Positions 60,262-64,000 of a DNA stretch of 64,000 bases are shown one piece after another. How positions within the stretch are numbered: the first letter of the stretch is position 1; each line of letters opens with the position of its first letter. This DNA comes from Hirundichthys speculiger (Eukaryota; Chordata; Actinopteri; Beloniformes; Exocoetidae). The notes under the pieces were generated by a model. It saw nothing but the letters and a program-made list of their open reading frames with translations, did not search any database and was not told the DNA's origin. The position numbers were made by a program, and so were the translations under genes. The stretch is taken from assembly GCA_018398805.1 (NCBI GenBank), contig JAGFBZ010000863.1:1366501-1430500 (forward strand). The letters run 5' to 3'.

Positions 60262-61014
60262 CTAAAGACAAAAAGACAAGAAATTTTGAAAAAGAAATAA
60301 AGTCAGAAACCATATCCGAGAAAGCATGATGTAAACATTATTCTTGTTTATCCTGTATTTTTAATGGCAGATGAAGGTGTGACCTCCCTGCACCATTAAC
60401 CAATTTACATGGAACTTCATCAATAAAAACGAAATGGTGGCAGACCAAACTTTAACGCCATTTCACTCAGCTTATCTGTGACTTTATTTCCATTTTTTCC
60501 ATAATATTATGTTTTCATAAGCCAAAGAAAGAACATGGATAAGCAAATGATTATAAAATGATAGTAACAATAGTAATCATTGAGGCTTGATCACACCTTT
60601 CTGTCCTTGTAATAACACAAACGTTGATATCCTGAATCACATGGTCAGGACAGACAAACATCTACACATTTCTTGGAATGAACGGCAAGTAACCTTATTT
60701 TAGATTTTGGAAGAGAAAGTATGGTTCATAAATTTAGTTGACATAATCCAGAGTGACTATCACCAAAGACATTTTAATTTTAAATATTTTTCCAGCCACA
60801 AACTGCTTAATTTCACTATATTATTTATTGACGAATGAACCCATCCAGAACAGATCACAGATTACAAATCACAGGCTGGCACACATTACCAGCAATTTCT
60901 TATCAGTCTAGATGAAGTTTACTCAGTGTTTCATGATGGTTTGGTACCGTACAATATGCTGTCACAGATAAACCCTGCTCTTAATGCCCTAAATCTGAAA
61001 TATTAATCAATCAT
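60262..61014. other. flanking sequence, no gene seen
   Basis: 60340-60480 contains GCACCATTAACCAATTTACA and similar AT motifs and might be a conserved non-coding block. Nothing else is seen. Confidence 0.4.
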
Positions 61015-61018
61015 TTAA

Positions 61019-61422
61019 AGGTGGGGTAGGTGTTCTTTTTTTGCAGTACTTTTTACAATATTGCCTGAAAACCTTTTCACATTCCCATTGCACCCACTGA
61101 AATAAAATGTATGCAAAAAAAAAATGAAACGTTTTGGTCCGGCCTAGAGGGTATAATCAGAGAAAAACTCTGACCAATCAATGTACTGATCATCTTTACA
61201 TTTATTGTTAATACATCCATCAAATATCAATGCACTCCCACCCACCCCTCCCTCCCTCCCTGCGGTTCATGTAGTTGTGAATCGTGTGAAGGCGTGGTTT
61301 TGAGGGGTGGGCTGAAGAGGAAGAGGCGGAGCCTTTGGGAGGAGGGAGGGAGTGCATATTTTCAAAATCTCACTTGAGTTGGATTGGTGGAACCGTTTTT
61401 TCAAAGAACACCCACCCCACCT
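61019..61422. mobile_element. 404-bp MITE with TTAA target duplication
   Basis: The ends AGGTGGGGTAGGTGTTCTTT and the inverse of AAAGAACACCCACCCCACCT are a perfect 18-20-bp inverted repeat allowing for the unmatched spacer base. TTAA flanks both sides (61015-61018, 61423-61426). TTAA targeting is used by piggyBac and Kolobok transposases. A GGGAGGGAGG / CCCTCCCTCC pair inside forms a further inverted repeat. No coding sequence. Confidence 0.9.
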
Positions 61423-61934
61423 TTAATATGCCTTTTTCCCCTCTTGTCATCCACTGAGATGGATTTTTTTTTTTTTTTTTTTATTTGTGGCTCAACTCAC
61501 ATTTTCAGCTTTTTCCCCCTCTGGGCAAATGTTTAAGTGTGCCCTTCTGAGACCACTGCTGGACAGGCTTGTTTTGATACAAACACTGCTGGCTTATGTA
61601 TTGATCCTCTCCATAGTGTGGTCACTTTTGGTCTACTGAGAGAGTTTCAGTAGAGTGAATTGCACTTCTCCCTTGAAAACCTTCAGTCTAGCCATGATGT
61701 GAGGCCAAGAAAGCTCCCATTTCAGCTTCTTCAAATCCCATATTTACCGCCATCCAAATGCTACTGAGTTTGAAACATTTTTTTCTTTTTAAATTGGAGG
61801 CACATAGATAATAGGCAGGCAATACTAGTTGACAAACATAAACAATTGTCAAAGTACATCAAATTTAAATAAGTGTTTTCTAAATGCTTGTTTTTCATTT
61901 ATATCTCAGAGCTTATTGTCTTTTTAAACTCCAC
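61423..61934. other. flanking sequence, nothing recognised
   Basis: A T run lies at 61464-61483. No feature is seen. Confidence 0.45.
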
Positions 61935-62785
61935 TACAGCGATTTGCAAAAGTTACTTCCCCCCTCTTTTAATTCTGCTCATTTATTTTTGTGTGTGTGA
62001 GAACAAATAATGTGGGCAACACCAAGTACCCCCATGATTTAACAGTGTGTAGCTCCACCGTTAGCAGTAGAAGTAGAAGTTTCCTGTCTTACTTTATTAG
62101 TCTCTTACATTGTTGTGAGAGGTGGCTGCGGCTCCAAAATAATAATAAATCATAACTCCTTCACTACCGTGCTCAACAGCGGGTATGAGGCATCTGCGGT
62201 GAAATGCTAAGTTTAGTTTTTGTTTATAACAGTGCTGGACTTTAAAGCCACACAACTCCATTTTGGTCTTATGTGTCCATAGAACACTGTTTCAGAAGTC
62301 TTGTTTGTTGAAACGCAGTTTTGTTCACCTGGGTTGCATGTCTATGATCTGCTTTTTTGATCTTTAATATTTCTTTGAGCAGTGCACTGTCTGACCTTGG
62401 GGTAAATTTACTGGGACAAGGACTGGGAACTGTCCTGAAAGCTTTCCACTTTCGGATAATCTTTTCCATCGTTTAACTGTGAAGTTAAACTTCAACTTGT
62501 TTATAAAATGTTCTATGGGCCTTTCCAAGTTTCTGTGTGTTGCTTCTTCTAAGACCATTACATTCCTTCTGGGTACTGCACTAATAGTTGTTTCTCTAAG
62601 ACCATTACGCTCCTTCTGGGTACTGTGTCAATGCACATGTGAATCCTCCAGACCAGCGCGCTGCCAAAACTACTGCTTTTATAGTGTTATGCATACCTCA
62701 TCAAGGGCTGACAATTAGGAACATGTGGCTATAACCTAACTCAGGTGAAAAGAGGGGAAACAAGCTTTTGTGCACAACTGTGAAT
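61935..62785 (-). mobile_element. Tc1-like relic, minus strand
   Basis: The ends CTACAGCGATTTGCAAAAGT then TACTTCCCCCCTCTTTT on the left, and the inverse of CCTCTTTTCACC...CACAGTTGTGCACAAAAGC on the right, are diverged inverted repeats. The minus-strand frame near 62469 reads MEKIIRKWKAFRTVPSPCPS then KFTPRSDSALLKEI, the second helix-turn-helix of a Tc1 transposase. The catalytic domain is mostly gone. A 40-bp direct duplication lies at 62549-62628. Confidence 0.65.
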
Positions 62786-63127
62786 CCTTTATCACTGAGG
62801 ATGGGCTATATAGTAATTTTGATGAATCACTGAGAAGTCAGTTGTCTATTGGGTCACAGTAATTAGAGAGTATTCAAGCACACGTTCCAACCTTTACCAA
62901 TCAATTCATAAGTCCGCTGAAGATGAGCCCCAAAATTAAATGTGAAGATCACAAATTGTATTAAAATATAGGATCTGTGCTGATATAGAATTGGAAAAGT
63001 GATATTGGATCCTCAATAATATCTAAGATGACACTGAAAATTCAGAAAATTCTGGGGAAAAAAAAATGGGAGAAATAAGAAGGGGTGGAAAAACTTCCTG
63101 CTTTCAAAAGTGATCCAGGTAGATTTA
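62786..63127. other. flanking sequence, nothing recognised
   Basis: AT-rich and plain; it ends at the TTA beside the following MITE. Confidence 0.45.
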
Positions 63128-63630
63128 GGCCCCGATCGTACACTTCCGCTTACCTGTTAACAATAGCCGCTACCCGCAAATTGCGGGTATAGGAACCTCC
63201 GCTAACCTGCTAATGCAATCTTCCGCTTGCTAAAGCCACTACACATTATGCCGACTCCCTTACTCACTTTGTAGGTGTGGCAATGGGTGTGTCTTTTGCG
63301 CTATCCGCAAACTTGGTATCTTGCCATTGCAGGTTTAGGAAAAAAGCATAGCGGGTGGTCCAACCACCCGCATGTCAGCGTGTACAAGAACGCGTCCAAA
63401 TGGCATCAATGACCATGTGGACACGCACAAACGGCTCTACCTCTCGAATGAACTTTTGTATAAAAAGCATGCTTTGGCCTAACCACTCCTATGCATAATG
63501 TAGCGGGTAAGCAGGTGGGATAGCGGGTTTAGAAAGAGTGGAAGATTGCGTTCTTTGCAGGGGAATGCCCCTCCCACAACCCGCTATCCCTTAATAGCGG
63601 CTTTAGGAGATCTGGCGGAAGATCGGGCCC
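63128..63630. mobile_element. 503-bp MITE of the GGGCCCGATC family
   Basis: The ends GGCCCCGATCGTACACTTCC and the inverse of GGCGGAAGATCGGGCCC are inverted repeats, with CGCTA/TAGCGG arms. A palindrome AGCGGGTGGTCCAACCACCCGC (63350s) recurs in the 44598-48233 element near 46751-46773. Flanks are TTA and GTA. This compact copy shows what the long copy looked like before other elements landed in it. Confidence 0.85.
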
Positions 63631-64000
63631 GTAGTGTCTTCCTCTGAACTGTGATGAGACCCACTGATTTTCTTCACAAAAAGATATTTTTGCATAGCAA
63701 GAAAAAGACACTCTTGGTGCAGACAACAAAGCATACACAGTGTTCAGCTAAAGTGATCAAAGCTCTTGGCCTGTGGAGTCTGTGAAGGCAGACATAGAAG
63801 AGTCAGGAGTCCTGGTCTTGGTTACCAGCAACTACGCAGGGACTTCACACTGGTTCTTGTAGACTGTTCCAACCATCCTGAGCTTTCTCTTTAGAAGCTT
63901 CTGACTCAAGTTGTAGCTTGTGAAAAAATTGAATTATTTTGTCAAAACCTCGGATAGAATTTTGGGAAACTTTATGTCTTGAGTTGAATTATTCTGCTCA
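63631..64000. other. flanking sequence, no gene seen
   Basis: No exon, repeat or RNA gene is recognised up to the window edge. Confidence 0.45.

Overview
The window looks like vertebrate, almost certainly teleost fish, nuclear DNA. The evidence is long introns with consensus splice sites, and a dense mixture of Tc1/mariner, hAT, LINE, tRNA-derived SINE, Penelope-type and LTR relics of the kind that fill fish introns. No prokaryotic operons, CRISPR arrays or phage genes are visible.

The only host gene I can support is on the minus strand: the 5' coding part of a teneurin gene, best matched to tenm3 (teneurin-3). Four coding exons encode the start of the cytoplasmic N-terminal domain. In transcript order they are 30980-30858 (start codon at 30930), 15547-15427, 11738-11668 and 1915-1628. 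Every junction has GT/AG signals and the phases interlock (1, 2, 1, 1), giving about 170 residues without a stop. The rest of the gene lies beyond the left edge. The first coding exon starts at a splice acceptor, so at least one upstream non-coding exon must exist to the right; 60261-60184 is a candidate. An exon-like block at 4939-4857, inside the last complete intron, may be an alternative cassette.

Almost everything else is mobile DNA in the introns and 5' flank, much of it nested. (a) 5.9-11.2 kb: a LINE split by a 2.1-kb solo LTR with a 4-bp target duplication. (b) 12.4-14.6 kb: a hAT element with a perfect 8-bp duplication holding three further levels, the innermost carrying a THAP-domain exon. 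(c) 17-31 kb: hAT-like transposase debris, LINE fragments, three SINEs, a Rex1/CR1-like LINE and a Penelope-type fragment. (d) 33-37 kb: MITEs and two hAT elements, one with a perfect 8-bp duplication. (e) 38.5-42.5 kb: a Tc1 relic interrupted by a second copy of the same LTR, with its polypurine tract, and by a small hAT MITE. (f) 43.7-48.7 kb: another Tc1 relic containing a LINE, a 3.6-kb element with GGGCCCGATC ends, a hAT-like element and a small MITE. (g) 51.7-54.4 kb: a Sleeping Beauty-like relic containing a younger Tc1 with about 214-bp inverted repeats. (h) 54.4-64 kb: hAT, LINE and Tc1 pieces, a TTAA-flanked MITE and a compact GGCCCGATC MITE.

Family names come from motif recognition only. 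No search or alignment was run. Features called as elements rest on termini, target-site duplications or protein motifs visible in the sequence; weaker ones have low confidence.
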